64,000 nt of DNA from Phycomyces blakesleeanus NRRL 1555(-) (GCF_001638985.1 NW_017265136.1:2030269-2094268); one strand, 5' to 3'. Numbered from the stretch's first letter, positions 46,210 to 58,439 are shown. Notes: generated from the sequence alone by a model not told the origin. A program made the numbers and translations.

Positions 46210-49200
46210 TAATTATACTAAGAAAAGTGCATTTACAAGAAGAATTAAAGCAGAAGAGAGAAAAAATGGAGCGCGTATGAGAGAAAAAGATAGAGATTAA
46301 AGCAAAGGCCAAAAAAAAGCAGTAACATGAATTTTCTGTTTGACACAAAAAAAAAAGAAAATGTACTATATTAGATGTAGAATATCTACATCTTTAAATA
46401 TAATAATTTTTTTATTCAAAATAATCATCGTATTTATTTGTGCATTAATGATAGAGTAGTTGCTGTTAGTGTTTAAAAATTGTAAGAACAAAAACAAAAC
46501 ATTATGTAGACATTGCTTGAAAAAGTATTACAATCATTAATTTATTGATATATCTGAAAAGACTCGTAAGTTTTTTACTCTTTTGTAAATTTGGCATAGA
46601 AAGTTATCAGGATTCAAAGTAGACTTTAAAACCTGTTAATGTTATCCAATTTATAACATCCCATTTAGTTAATTGTATCCTATTAAGTACCCAGGAAGGA
46701 TTGAATTATATTCGGGTATTTTAGCTGTCAATATACATCTCCATTAACCACGTTTCACATCAAAATCTGTGCGTTATTTTTTATATATTGTCAAAGCTCG
46801 ATATAGTTGTAAGAGTGGAATAAACAAAATTATATCTCTATCGGGCTTTGAGTGCAGTTCATCTTATTTCTGTACATCCTAGTCTTTAAACCCTTTGTAG
46901 TATGTACCCGGACTTTAATAATGAAATCCATATAGTTCATTGAACAAAATTTCAATTCAGTTATTCTGGATATACAGCAGGAGAGTCGTAGTAATTTAGT
47001 AAAGAGACTCTGTGAATAATAATCTAACTTGATTTTGAAACTTGTAAGTACTCTTATGAATTTATGTAAATTATACATACACTACTTTGATTTATATGAC
47101 TGAGTCTCGACGTTAAAAAAAACATAAACCCCCAATTTTGTTTGATTTGTGGAATAAAATACACTATATATCCTTTTCAATATTTCACTGAGTATAATAT
47201 CACCTTATTGTACTTTCATTTTACTTTATAGTAATGCATATGTAAAATGAATACTTGATCCAAGTCTTCTTGTGTTAAAGCATAAGAATAAGATTGTATT
47301 ATGCATATGTGGTTATTTGATGTAAAGCAGCATATAAAACTAGAACTTGAGCACATTTTAAAATATCACAAGTTTGTCTCTTTCTGTCTTACACAAAATT
47401 AGAACTTAAGATGACCTTATTTATATTCTTAAACTAATTGTGTTTGAACTTACTGGATACCTATATAAACATCCAAGTTACCTAGATGTAAGCTATAATT
47501 GGGTCCCTCAAAAGAAAAGGTTTATAAATGAGAGATATTCTGTATCAACATTTTCTTTTCTTTGCCATAAATTTCTATTTTTGAATGTGACGAGACGAAA
47601 TATCCTAAGTTGGACACTGCACTGGGTTACTCTTGTTGGCCGTGTAATTGGTTACTCCTACAGAGGGTGTAATTCATGTTAGTAATTGTAATATAATTTC
47701 TCCTAAGAGTGTAGTAAGGTGTGGTAATATGACCTATATTGCTGTCTTGTACAAGATTTAAAAAGCCAAAAAACCCCATTATACCATTAACACAGGTTTC
47801 CCAGTGTTAATTGAACAAAAATAATCGATTAATAGATAAATAAACATCTAATCGTTTGCAATCTTCCTGGAATGTGTACTTCAACTTACTTCTCTATGTT
47901 CATTTGCTTTACATAAGAGGGATTTTCAAGTGTCTCAACCTTGACTGTAAATGTGTTACTATAAAAGTTTGATATATCTCATGTGAGTCTTGATGAGCAA
48001 TTAAATATAGTTTACAAAAATACTTTAATACAACATTTGTTTGTATAAGCCATATAGATTGGATTTTAAACCGTTTTAGTTTGTGTTCAACAGCTTGTAT
48101 GATCCAGGTCAATAGTAAAACATGACTCTTACTAACTTTGTTCAGTCTCTATTTTGAATCTTGTAATACTATTGATAGACTATTTACTAGTTCTATCAAA
48201 CACTTCATATGCTTTCTACTAGAGAAATTCGTTGTCATCTGCATGAAATACCGCTCAATTATTACTTGCGTGTAGCATACTATTGTTTTAACTCTCATAT
48301 TTCTGGTTACTTCCTTTCTAGTTAATGCCTTTTTCTGAAAAACTTGGCTCTCTATTTGTCTTGTTCATTTAATTGTCTATTTTTTTTTTTAAAAAAAAAG
48401 GCTTGTATATAGATTTATTTCGACCACTCTACTTCAAAAACATTCCTTTAGTTTTGGTGTAACTTACTCTAAATATGCAACTTCTTCTGACCAGCCAAAG
48501 TTAAATTTGGAACCCATATTCAATTACTCTTGAGCTACCCCAAGCCTCATAACATCGTATAGATTACATTAGTCTCGTCAGTCTACTGAGTGCTTACACT
48601 TCCTTAAAGATATATTAAGCTATATATAAACGTTTGGCGTTATTTACTCATATTAGACCCAACATACACTCTATGCTCTACGTTCTTTAAACTTTTAGCT
48701 ACATTGTTATTTGGTACGTATTTTAAATTGACGATAAGATTGACCTATATAAGATTTGAAATATTAGCCCAATTGCTTAATTAAGTATAACATAATTCGG
48801 ATGATATAGATAGCTATTTTCATTTACCATTTGCTTTTCTTTTCTTCGATTTATCTTGATTTGATTTGACTTAAACTTTACTTGAATAAATAAATTCACA
48901 GAACGCCTGTTTCCAAAAAAAAAGATTTAGAGCTTCTTTTGAATATTAGAGCTTCTTTAATTACGTATTTTATGTAGAGCTTTATAAAGGAAAATGAGCC
49001 CGCACCTCGTTTCCCTCCAATATTTCATTGTACACTTATTCTATAAAACAAAAATCTAATAAAAGCCTCTATATTTTTATAACCATGTATTAAGTGAAGA
49101 GAAGATGTGAGTTCATAAGCCAAATATTTTGTGTTTGGGCCATTACTAGTAAAATATATAATTTAGCAAGGAAAGGTTCTTGACTTGTATAAAATACAGT

Positions 49201-49686
49201 ACATTAAAAATATTTCTAAAGTAAAATGTATCCACTAATAATATCGATAAGGCAACTTGGAAGAAAATTCTAGGCTGTTAAATTCTAGGCATATAAACTA
49301 CTATCTAAAAAAAGTATCTTGCTCATCTTGAGGTTAATTTACACAATTTACACACATTTATAAGCGCTCTATTACACACAAAAGCCTACAATACCATACT
49401 AAGCCCTTGATTCATTAAGCAAGTTCTTATTATTTGATCTGAAATATTGGCTCGATAAAAAAAAGTTTAGTAAAATAAGTTTAATAACATCAAAGAACCT
49501 TATACAAGGATACTACTCATCACTTATTTATAACATACACTTATGGCTTATAATTCACATCACTAAAAGCTGTAGTTGTATTTTATATAGAGACTCAGGC
49601 TGAAAATATTGTGCTTAGCCCATTTTCTATTGGTATTTCTATATAAATATGAGAACGAAAATTTCGTCTTCAAGAAGTAAATCAAA
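46210..49686. other. Gene-poor region upstream of paralog B
   Basis: About 3.5 kb, strongly AT-rich, without reading frames of coding character. It includes a T/A homopolymer palindrome near 48381-48401. The plus strand is C+T-biased in about 48120-48380, similar in texture to 9000-9400. No RNA gene is recognised. Confidence 0.55.
49638..49650 (+). promoter_or_regulatory. Possible TATA box and CCAAT element of paralog B
   Basis: A TATATAAATA-type sequence lies at about 49640-49649, some 40 bases upstream of the ATG at 49687. An inverted CCAAT-type ATTGG lies just upstream at about 49629. Position and sequence suit a core promoter, but the region is so AT-rich that chance cannot be excluded. 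Confidence 0.35.
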
Positions 49687-51192
49687 ATGCTTTTTTCAAA
49701 ATACAATGTCAATCGTTTACAAAACAAGCGTCAAAAAAATGCTCTTTTTTCTATATGCTTTCTGATCAGCATACAGTTACTGGAGTGCGCGGCAGCACCT
49801 TTGGATATTAGCACGTTCATCGATAATACTATAAGCGAGAAATTGAAAGCGGTCTTTATCGTCCTTAAAACAGTTCTACTTGCTTATGTGGCTCATGCAA
49901 TGACTGTTCGTGTTGATCAATCGACTCTACTGCTTCCTGGGATATTTAAACGGGCATCATCTTTAGTATGGCCGATTTCCGGAATATACGAAGCTATCGG
50001 CTCAATGATAAAACGGATCAATGGTGATAAAATTATCGGACTTCCCGATAGAAAAAGGCCAGAAAAGAAAAAGACGACTGAGATATCACATCCAGAAAAT
50101 GGCATACTTTTACAAGAAAATGACGCACAACAAAAATATGACGACCTGAAAAAGTTTGCTGAAGATGTAGAAAGTTTGGGAGGACAGAAAATTATTAAAG
50201 ATAACTCAGACGCCCTCGATACAATTCTTAGACATATGGGAGATGACAAAGCCAGAGTTATAAAGAATTCTATACTTAATGAAGCCATATACCTTGGATT
50301 TGATAATAACATGGGCAAACAAATGCATAATATAACGCCATACTTTTCCAAAGATATGGCAATAACCGGTCCGGGATCAGTGCGTAAGCACCAGATACAA
50401 ATTCCTTCTTCACTCATCAAATATCTTCCTGTATCTACGCTTATACAACTTGATCAAGCTTTTGGAATAGAGGATTCTGGACACCTAGTCAAATTTATAA
50501 CTCTACTTCAACTTTTGTGGACAGTGGGCGAAATCATTTTAGGCGTAGGCGAAAGTTGGTCAAAGCTTGTGATGATCATATATACTTTCATGTCCGTCCT
50601 CCAGACAGTTTCTCTTATTGTTTTACCAGCCCAAGTTATTGCCTTTAGTTTGATTTATGACTCCTCCAAAAACAAAAACGATCTAGAGAAAGAAACTGGG
50701 GTTCAGGATCCGGAATCTCAAGGTATAGAAAAAAACACCTTTCTGCATCCAGTATCAAGAATCGTATATAGCAGCTTGCCACCAAAGTTCCAAGAGCTAT
50801 TTTCATATAAGAACGATACACCATACTACATATTCAGAAACTGCTATCCAAAAGCAGAAAACATTAAAGAGATATGCCAAGAACTTGTCGTTAAGAAACT
50901 ACGTTTTACACCTCAGCCGATTGGAATATGGGAAATACTCGTAATCTTTGGGTCGCCAGCCATATTTCTACTTCTTGGTTTGGTGGCTGATTATTCGAAA
51001 AGAAATACCACGCAACAATGGGTTATCACTTGGCTTTTAGGAAGCTTCCCTCTGACTGTCCTAAGAATTTATGTGTTTGACATGAACTTTTTAAATAAGA
51101 AGAGCTTGTTTATTTGTATGACGATACTTTATATTATTCCAGGTTTATTTTTAGTTGCTATGATTACTATTACTGGATATGTTACCATGTAA
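49687..51192 (+). CDS. Uncharacterised secretory-pathway membrane protein, paralog B
   Basis: Single exon, 501 aa. Residues 18-37 form a signal peptide or anchor (LFSICFLISIQLLECAAA) with a plausible cleavage before PLD. Conserved block 1 covers residues 61-107: KTVLLAYVAHAMTVRVDQST and WPISGIYEAIGSM. A short Lys/Glu-rich linker follows. Block 2 (about 170-325) has an IIKDNSDALDTILRHMGDDKAR helix, a MAITGPGS turn, IKYLP, and the hydrophobic LLQLLWTVGEIILGVGESWS and MSVLQTVSLIVLPAQVIAFS. The last 92 residues hold three further membrane segments (ILVIFGSPAIFLLLGLVADY, VITWLLGSFPLTVLRIYVF, LFICMTILYIIPGLFLVAM). I infer a multi-pass protein reached through the secretory pathway. Paralogs lie at 1-1099 and 53595-55460. 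No catalytic motif is apparent. Confidence 0.85.
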   Translation: MLFSKYNVNRLQNKRQKNALFSICFLISIQLLECAAAPLDISTFIDNTISEKLKAVFIVLKTVLLAYVAHAMTVRVDQSTLLLPGIFKRASSLVWPISGIYEAIGSMIKRINGDKIIGLPDRKRPEKKKTTEISHPENGILLQENDAQQKYDDLKKFAEDVESLGGQKIIKDNSDALDTILRHMGDDKARVIKNSILNEAIYLGFDNNMGKQMHNITPYFSKDMAITGPGSVRKHQIQIPSSLIKYLPVSTLIQLDQAFGIEDSGHLVKFITLLQLLWTVGEIILGVGESWSKLVMIIYTFMSVLQTVSLIVLPAQVIAFSLIYDSSKNKNDLEKETGVQDPESQGIEKNTFLHPVSRIVYSSLPPKFQELFSYKNDTPYYIFRNCYPKAENIKEICQELVVKKLRFTPQPIGIWEILVIFGSPAIFLLLGLVADYSKRNTTQQWVITWLLGSFPLTVLRIYVFDMNFLNKKSLFICMTILYIIPGLFLVAMITITGYVTM

Positions 51193-51900
51193 AATTGACA
51201 TATTATATAGCTACCAAAAGTTAAGCATTACATTTGTATAAACATATAATCAATAAATTACACGAAAATGTATGATAATTTTAATCAATATAACCTATAT
51301 AATAGAGTAGTGTTGAATTAATTTAATACAATAAGCAATCAAAATAGATGCTCGTCGTTGATCCAGTTTTGACAATAAAATATTCAATAGCGCATAAATC
51401 GAATCCGTGTTTACTATTTTCCAGCAAAAAAGAAGGGAAAGATCAGCTTAAATAAGGATATATATATATTGTCTATCAAAAACATTGTACTTACAAATAT
51501 TTATAGATTACTTTGTCTCTTTTCACTTAAAAATCCTATCTCTGCTTTGAATTACAAAACGGAAGGACGTAAAAACCCTATAAAAGGCTAGGAATATGCT
51601 TTGTTCTATAGCTGAGAGCCAATGAGTCTATCTGGTTAAGGGCAATACAATTCAGAAAACCCAGAAGCCCATAGTAAAGACTTTAGTTTAACATATATTT
51701 TCTGGGGGGCTGGGATATTATTTGCCATGTTATTTAGAAGACTCAAGGTTTGTAGATCAGTAAATTATAATTAGCTTTTTAGCGTTTATTTTAATATCCT
51801 TGAGCTCAATTATTTTTTATATATAAAAATGATACAATGCATTTCAGCCATGAAAACGCAAGACTTTTTATTCTTAGAACTTTAGTAACGGATCACATAT

Positions 51901-51960
51901 TATTATTATTACCATTACCATTACCATTACCATTACCATTACCATTACCATTATCATTAT
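51901..51960 (+). repeat. Microsatellite (ATTACC)n
   Basis: About eight hexamer units of ATTACC/ATTATC flanked by ATT units. It is a simple repeat, not a telomere-type unit of known fungi. Confidence 0.9.
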
Positions 51961-52871
51961 TCAGCACGTCTATATTTATATACCATAATTTTTTTATTCC
52001 AGATGCTGGTTACAGTTTAATTATTAAGCCACTCCTCTAATCCTCTGCTACTGTTATTAAAGAGTGTTTAAAGTTGCTTTACGCTTGGATTTACAGAAAT
52101 ATTTACACTTGCATTTATTTACAATATGCACGAGGCGCAGTATACATCTTTAACTCAAATGAAGAAAGAAAGAAAGAAAGAAAAACCGCAGTATCGATTT
52201 GAAGGGGATGGTGCGCAAAACAAAGTATAAATATATTTACCATATTTGTACTGAATAAAAAAAATATACAAAAAAAAGAATAAAGGATAGTTTTATACGT
52301 CATTAAATATTCAAACTCTGTTACAAACTGGAGACATAGACATTTACTTGTACTGCTGGCTGTGTACCGTTTACGGAGAAGTCTAGTGTCACTTATGCTA
52401 ACAAATGTTTATTCTTTACTTGTGATATTTTACACTGCATGAGAAGAAAAGATTGGAAAGATATAGGTTATATCTAAAAATAATTAATGAGACAAAAAAA
52501 AATAGTCTATGAAATGTGAAAGACAATAGCGAAAAGGTATATCTGTTCGAGTTACATGGCGCAGAAGTAGTTTACACAGACAAGGCTTAGAATTTATTGC
52601 TTGTGTTACAGTATTATTCGGATTTCTTTGATGTATACAGTCAAAATCATATGCCTTTTTGACAGAAGAAGGGTATGCTGATAAATCTAAAGCGTAAATG
52701 AGACATACTAAACATTGAGATATTGTGACAATGTATCCATTTTTTTTTTCAAAAAATAAGTAAACAAGTGATATAGCTACCTATACTTTTTAATACACTA
52801 CTATTGTTACTGTTGAATATGAAAGTGTAATTATACTTTCATCTCAAGAACTCTGTTTAAATATGTAACTA

Positions 52872-52910
52872 TATCTGTACCTGTACCTGTACCTGTATCT
52901 GTATTTGTAC
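52872..52910 (+). repeat. Microsatellite (CTGTAC)n
   Basis: About six hexamer units CTGTAC, decaying to CTGTAT and TTGTAC at the right end. No coding role is visible. Confidence 0.85.
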
Positions 52911-53594
52911 AACGCAATGGGCTGAGATGCCATGCCAGTGAACTCCTTTTGAACAAACGGCTTCAAAGAGAAGACTCTCCAATGAATTCAAGTAAATTAA
53001 TATGTAAAGTATCTATCAATAATTACACTCATAGCTATATATTAACATATACTTTCTATAACCAATTACTACATATCCTCATTGACCTTCGTAGTATCTC
53101 TATGTACAAGAGATCATTAGAGGTTGATCGAAACCTTTGTGAATCAAAGTATTGGTTTTGCTCTCCACAACATTTCTGAAATGCCTTATACACAGATTAT
53201 TGAAGGAGAATATGTATGACTATTGATATACTGATTTTCATTATAAGTTGAAAGTATTTTTACGATAATCTTTGTGGGCCGATTTATATTATGTGACTCT
53301 AATATATTCTCATCCTAGTCATTTTGTTGTACTATTTCTCATCCTGGTCATCATCCTGGCAAACTATGTATTGCCAAACTTAATAAACACAACTTTAAAA
53401 AAGGTATGCTTGTAACACAATTCTAACCTATTGTGTACAATAACTTCCATGTATCGTTCCTAGAGTAAGTACACACTCCTTCTTGTAGAATAAAAAAGAA
53501 ACACTCCGTCAAACCATTCCTACATCTCTTTCTCCTTTTATTTTATTTTATTTCTAAAGAAAAACCAAAAACTGCTATTCCTCGTACAGACAAT

Positions 53595-55460
53595 ATGCCA
53601 CACTTTGCCCACTTGAGATCTTTTATTGGAAGCAGCAAACTATTACTATGTATACTGCTGTATAATATGATAGAGAGGTGTTTCGCAGCCCCTTTTGATC
53701 TCGGTGAATATGTTGACAGCCATTTATCAGAAAGTGAAATTACCGCACTGAAAGTCCTCAAAACCGTACTTTTGGCCTATGTCTCCCATGCTGCCACTGT
53801 TCGACCCGACCAAAGTACACGCTTCCTCCCCACACTTTATAAGCGCATGTCCGCGTTAGCATGGCCAACAAGCGGCATATATGAAGCAGTTGGCTCTATA
53901 CGAAAAAAAATGGACGGTGACAATATTCTCGGAATCAATAAATCTACGGAAAAGCAATCAACAAAGGACGATCAATCAAGAAGAGAAAGAGTTATTAGCC
54001 ATGAAAGCAATAAAGGCTCCAATGAAAGTGATAAGTCAGACGCGAAGCATTTCTATTCTCAGCACCATATTGAACGCAATATACGGACCCGTACCTATCA
54101 AGAGAAGCATCTCCAAAAATCGCGAGGGATTTCCGTGAGCCCGGAAATAAAAGAATACCCATTGGCACCAGAGGACTTGTCGGCTGTAACCCCAACCCAG
54201 TCGCCAAAAACAATCACAGCTTATGACACGATTTCTTCAGCAATTACTGTCACTTTTAGCGATGAAAACCCGGAACAGATAAGACCAAATATCACTCAAA
54301 ACAACCAGAAACTATCTTATGGGTCAGCAATCAATGAAACAATCTCCGAAAATGAAGAAGTAGACATCGTTGAAAAGTTTATTTTACCGAAAAACAGAAG
54401 AAGAGTACTCAAAAAAAGCGAAACCCTCATCACTGTATATGCTGATACGATGACACTCACCGAAACTCGGGCTGGCTTTAAAGAAGGGATTTATGATAAT
54501 GGGGATCACCTTAAGAAGATTTTAGAAGACATTGGGCCAGAAAGAGCAGAAAGTCTCAAGAAGGCAATACTTAGTGGCAGTATACATATTGGATGCAACA
54601 CAGTTAATGCAGATGAAGAGTATAGACCATTTTATTATAAAACAAAAACCATGACAATAGCCGGTCCAGGGTCGAAACACATGTACCAAATCCCAGTCCA
54701 TCCAAAGATCATTCGCTACTTGTCAAAGACTATGCTGAATCAACTGAAAGAAGCTACTCGTTTGGAAGAATCGTCTCATTTGCCTAGATTTATCTCCTTG
54801 ATTCAATTGGGCTACACTTTATACGAGATAATCCGAGGTTCTGGTGATAGCTGGTCAAAACTTATTCTGGGCATCTTTACTATCATGTCAATCCTGCAAA
54901 CAGCCTCATTGTATTTTCTTCCTATGCAAGTTTCGGCATTTAGTATCGAGAGTGACCTTGAGAGATACGAAGCTCTTTGTGAAGAATTGGAGGTCAAACC
55001 GGTTTACATAACAGATGATGAACTCTTGCAGAGTACTATGAAACTTCTTACTCAAGGCGCCGAAAAATCAGAAAGAAAGCATGCTCGGATTGCGTTGCAC
55101 GCTCTAGCAAAAAGCAATGTTCCATCCCATCTTGGTATGATACTTTTTGTGGAAAAGGAAACTAAGCTTAAGGGCATTTCAACGCAGCCATCAGGAAAAT
55201 GGGAGTATTTTGTTCTTTCGTCAGGAATAGTTATCCCTTTACTACTTGGAATCATCGCAGGTTACAAAAGACATACACGTACAGAGTGGATAGTACTAGC
55301 ATGGATCATCAGCAGTATACCCTTTACTTTCTTGAGACTCTTCTACCTCGAGCCCGATTACATTACTAAGAAGTCATTTCCATTTGCAACGTTCCTCATG
55401 GTGATTCCTGGAATTACTTTGATTTTTGTCGCCACTGTGTTTAGCTATATGCCAGTGTAA
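53595..55460 (+). CDS. Uncharacterised secretory-pathway membrane protein, paralog C
   Basis: Single exon, 621 aa, same strand as paralog B and 2.4 kb downstream. The N-terminus holds a hydrophobic signal (KLLLCILLYNMIERCFAAPF). Block 1 contains LKVLKTVLLAYVSHAATVRP and LAWPTSGIYEAVGSI; block 2 contains MTIAGPGSKHMYQIPVHPK, IRYLSKTMLNQL, GDSWSKLILGIFTIMSILQT and FLPMQVSAFS. The C-terminal membrane segments (VLSSGIVIPLLLGIIAGY, WIVLAWIISSIPFTFLRLFY, FATFLMVIPGITLIFVATVF) parallel those of paralog B. The linker between the blocks (about residues 115-300) is some 100 residues longer than in B, rich in Ser/Asn/Lys, and not conserved. An extra charged segment follows block 2. Function unknown. Confidence 0.85.
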   Translation: MPHFAHLRSFIGSSKLLLCILLYNMIERCFAAPFDLGEYVDSHLSESEITALKVLKTVLLAYVSHAATVRPDQSTRFLPTLYKRMSALAWPTSGIYEAVGSIRKKMDGDNILGINKSTEKQSTKDDQSRRERVISHESNKGSNESDKSDAKHFYSQHHIERNIRTRTYQEKHLQKSRGISVSPEIKEYPLAPEDLSAVTPTQSPKTITAYDTISSAITVTFSDENPEQIRPNITQNNQKLSYGSAINETISENEEVDIVEKFILPKNRRRVLKKSETLITVYADTMTLTETRAGFKEGIYDNGDHLKKILEDIGPERAESLKKAILSGSIHIGCNTVNADEEYRPFYYKTKTMTIAGPGSKHMYQIPVHPKIIRYLSKTMLNQLKEATRLEESSHLPRFISLIQLGYTLYEIIRGSGDSWSKLILGIFTIMSILQTASLYFLPMQVSAFSIESDLERYEALCEELEVKPVYITDDELLQSTMKLLTQGAEKSERKHARIALHALAKSNVPSHLGMILFVEKETKLKGISTQPSGKWEYFVLSSGIVIPLLLGIIAGYKRHTRTEWIVLAWIISSIPFTFLRLFYLEPDYITKKSFPFATFLMVIPGITLIFVATVFSYMPV

Positions 55461-56123
55461 ACCGATTTCCAGGAAATTTTCAAAGTCATAGATACACTTC
55501 ACCTTATTGTAAATCTGCATTTTATTTATTTATTTAAGCATGTCATTATGTATTCATTACACTATTATTATTATTTGTTTACATTGTCTTGTAATTTAAC
55601 ATATATCCTCATCCCTCATACCTTATCATTACTATTATCATTACCATTAAAATTATCATTTTCATTATTGATATTAATCTATATATTTATATATAGTCAG
55701 AGCTAGATACAGTGATGTTCGATATAGTAATTGTGGTATAGACACCACAATTGAATAAAATACAAGCTCCACAATCTAACTATAGTTCCTACCACTACGA
55801 CAAATAGGGGCGGTTTTTTGTATTTGTGACTTTGTTTTTGGCCTATAATAATTAAAAAATCACCAAAAATCCAATTTGAAACTAGAAAATCTCTGTTTTT
55901 TGAAAAGGTTGACAAAAAGCAGATTGACCACCTAAAATTAAATCTACTGATAGACAAAAGTACATTTTAACTACAGATTTTACATTTTTAGTAAATGTAG
56001 ATTGCAATTGATGACTATTAAAAGTCAGAGGTAAAAGAGAGAAAAATATCTAAACTTTTTGCTGGGAGGATAGAATATGTTAAGACAATTTGAAAAAAAA
56101 TAATGTATTACAAGAAAAAAAAA
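55461..56123. other. Intergenic region downstream of paralog C
   Basis: AT-rich, with ATT/ATC simple sequence at about 55563-55675. It lies beside the 3' end of the transposase pseudogene and may include the element's left terminus. A CACTAC sequence near 55793 is the only candidate end; I found no matching right end. Confidence 0.45.
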
Positions 56124-58278
56124 TTATAAGTCTGCAAGAGAATCAAGTGACAGTTTTGGGCCGCGGTTAAGCTCTGGCCACACTGCATATGTTGTTGCTG
56201 TTGTTGTTATTGTGTTTATAGTCGCGTCCGACTTCACCAAACCAACTAATTCTTTGACATCTGCCAGGTGAACTACCATTGGCTTCATTTGCCCATTGTT
56301 GATTGCTGGTATACTATTTACCAAACGAACTGCATAAACATTGACAAGGACAAGCGGCCACCTCTTGTTGTTGAGCTTGTGCTCAAAGAAAACGACGACC
56401 TTCCCAAAGAAATCCTTGTAGACTGGAGAGTAGCTTTGCCCAATGTTGCGGTTCTCATCAACCTGAACCTGAAGTCTGACGTTATGTGCTTCTTTTACAC
56501 AATTATGGTCGAGTGCAGAGTCAATAACACAACCATTTACAAATGCCTTACGGCTTGTTTTAATGGCTGCTTCAATCATACTACACTCTTCCCCCTTTGA
56601 TTCGTAGAACTTTTGAAGAAGCTCTGGAAGACAAGAAATGCCTCCAAAACTATCAACAATCGTTCTGTTCCTCAAAGGCCCCCAGAACTCAATGTCAGAA
56701 TCAGTACCAACATTACTACCTTCTCGGTCAATTGGCCAACCAGCAGAGGGATCGTCATACTGAAGGAGAGTTGTTGCTGTTACTGTTGCTATTGTCGTTA
56801 TTGAATTTTCAACTCTCATCTGTCGAATCTGTGTCAAGCCAAGCATGATGTTGCCAGCGTTGATTCCAATTGCCGAATTACTCTTTATTGCTCGCGAGTA
56901 TTCCCCAATCGCCCTCTCGACAGATCGTGCACTATACGCTCTGGGGGGACCATACGCTTCTATCATTGCGGGATAGTGCTGCAGGAGGTGCTGGTTGATC
57001 GTAAAGACCTTGAGCTGGACCTCTCCTTTAGCTAGCGAGGCTTCCAGATACGCATTCCATGCGACGAGATTTCTAAAAAAAAAAGATAAGTTAACACAAG
57101 TTATAAAATAATAATATTAATTATAATTAAAGCTTACGTTTTGATCAAGGTTTTCTCCTCCGCTGATAACTCCCAGCTCATGAGTAGGTTGCATGTCTGC
57201 ACCAGGTCAAGCAATGCCTTACGGGCAGCTTGGTCACGGACACGCTCTGCCACAAGCGTGGGGATAACAAACAAGATGAAGTCAGCCCAGTCCACAGCCC
57301 GGAAGTACCCTGATCTTGTTGCGATGTTGATCCATGCACCGTGGAAAGATGTCGGAATACTTCTTCTGGTTGACACCATGGCAGTACCAATTTCTTTCTG
57401 AGCAGCAAGGGAGAGAGAGAGAGAGGATGATCTTTTCCGTACTTGCCACACACGAGCCCCCAGACCTGTTTGCCAATGCCGTGACAAATGCCGTGCATTT
57501 CATCCAATGCAAAGAAGAACGGACCAGAGAAGGAATCCAGTAAGGAGAAGGGAGATTGGCCAGTTAACCCTTTTTTGCTGGATGAGGCCACCTCATCAAA
57601 GTGCTTGAAACTTTCCGGTGTGCGCATGGTGATGGCAGATGGCATTCGGAAATATTGGCCATGGCCAGGAGATTGACCCACAACGTGGCAGATGCGGCAG
57701 CCATCCTTACTCATATGGCCCACATGACAAGCCATCTTTCCCAGAGCTGGGATGTCGCCAGTTGTCATTAGTACATGGACTTTTGCACTAATATCTCCAG
57801 ATGGTGTCTTCACAACCATTCCACCGGCTTGGAGAACCCGAAGTTCTTTCAGAACAGGCTCCAGGAATGACCAGAAGTCGGCGGGTGCTTTGGGACCAGG
57901 GATGATCGCGACTTGGATCATACGGCTGCGCTCGTAGCGGATCATTGGGGGAAGGTTGAGGTTGGTAACGTGGACAATGGTTACCGAACCCGGAACACTA
58001 TGGGGAGCAAACCCATCAACAGACAGCGAAATGGCGATGTCGTTTTCACCCGAGAAAAGATGCTTCTTTGACTGGTATGCCTGTCCGTCAAAGACATCGG
58101 AAATGCTGCCATCAGCCTTTTGCGTATGATGGTGGCGATACAACATCTCTTTTCTGGTGCGGTCGTTGGCCAAAGCAACTGCAAGCTGTCTACCCAGAGG
58201 AAGCTGTATCATTGTGCTGGCAGGAATTGGATTCTCACCAGCGATGTGATCGAACAATGATTTGCAATAAACATGCAA
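56124..58278 (-). pseudogene. Tnp2-type (CACTA/EnSpm-like) transposase, frameshifted
   Basis: Minus-strand transposase in two frames plus one intron (57072-57138 region, GT-AG, in phase). The upstream part (58278 to about 57412) has VFDGQAYQSKKHLFSGENDI, ISLSVDGFAPHSVPGS, LNLPPMIRYERS, IIPGPKAPADFWSFLEPVLK, the Cys/His signature MACHVGHMSKDGCRICHVVG, and FALDEMHGICHGIGKQVWG. This is the order seen in the tnp2 domain of CACTA transposons. Downstream of a (GA)n run at 57409-57425 the frame shifts and continues with IGTAMVSTRRSIPTSFHGAW, FRAVDWADFILFVIPTLV, then after the intron PPRAYSARSVERAIGEYSRA. The reading frame ends at 56124. The N-terminal portion usual in these proteins is missing or degraded, with stops upstream of 58278. 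So the copy looks inactive, broken at a slippage-prone repeat. Confidence 0.85.
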
Positions 58279-58439
58279 ACATGCTTAAGAGGGTTGGTAT
58301 AGATTTCACCAGATGCCATCAAAATTGGGCATCAATTGCAAGAGTCAGTCATCTCTGGAAAGACCGTCAAAGGAGGCAATTGTAAGTAACTATCCACTGC
58401 AGTGTAAAGTAGTATATTTAATATTGGAAGTATATGATG

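Larger units (their letters stand above)
51193..53594. other. Intergenic region between paralogs B and C, with microsatellites
   Basis: About 2.4 kb of AT-rich DNA. It holds an (ATTACC)n array at 51901-51960, an (AAAG)n run near 52161-52183 and a (CTGTAC)n array at 52872-52910. Two near-identical CATCCT phrases occur around 53308-53360. No gene is visible. Confidence 0.55.

Noticed and set aside
51901..51960. Hexamer array considered as an interstitial telomere repeat
   Set aside because: The unit ATTACC does not match the TTAGGG-type telomere repeat expected in these fungi, and similar ATT/ATC simple repeats occur elsewhere in the window.
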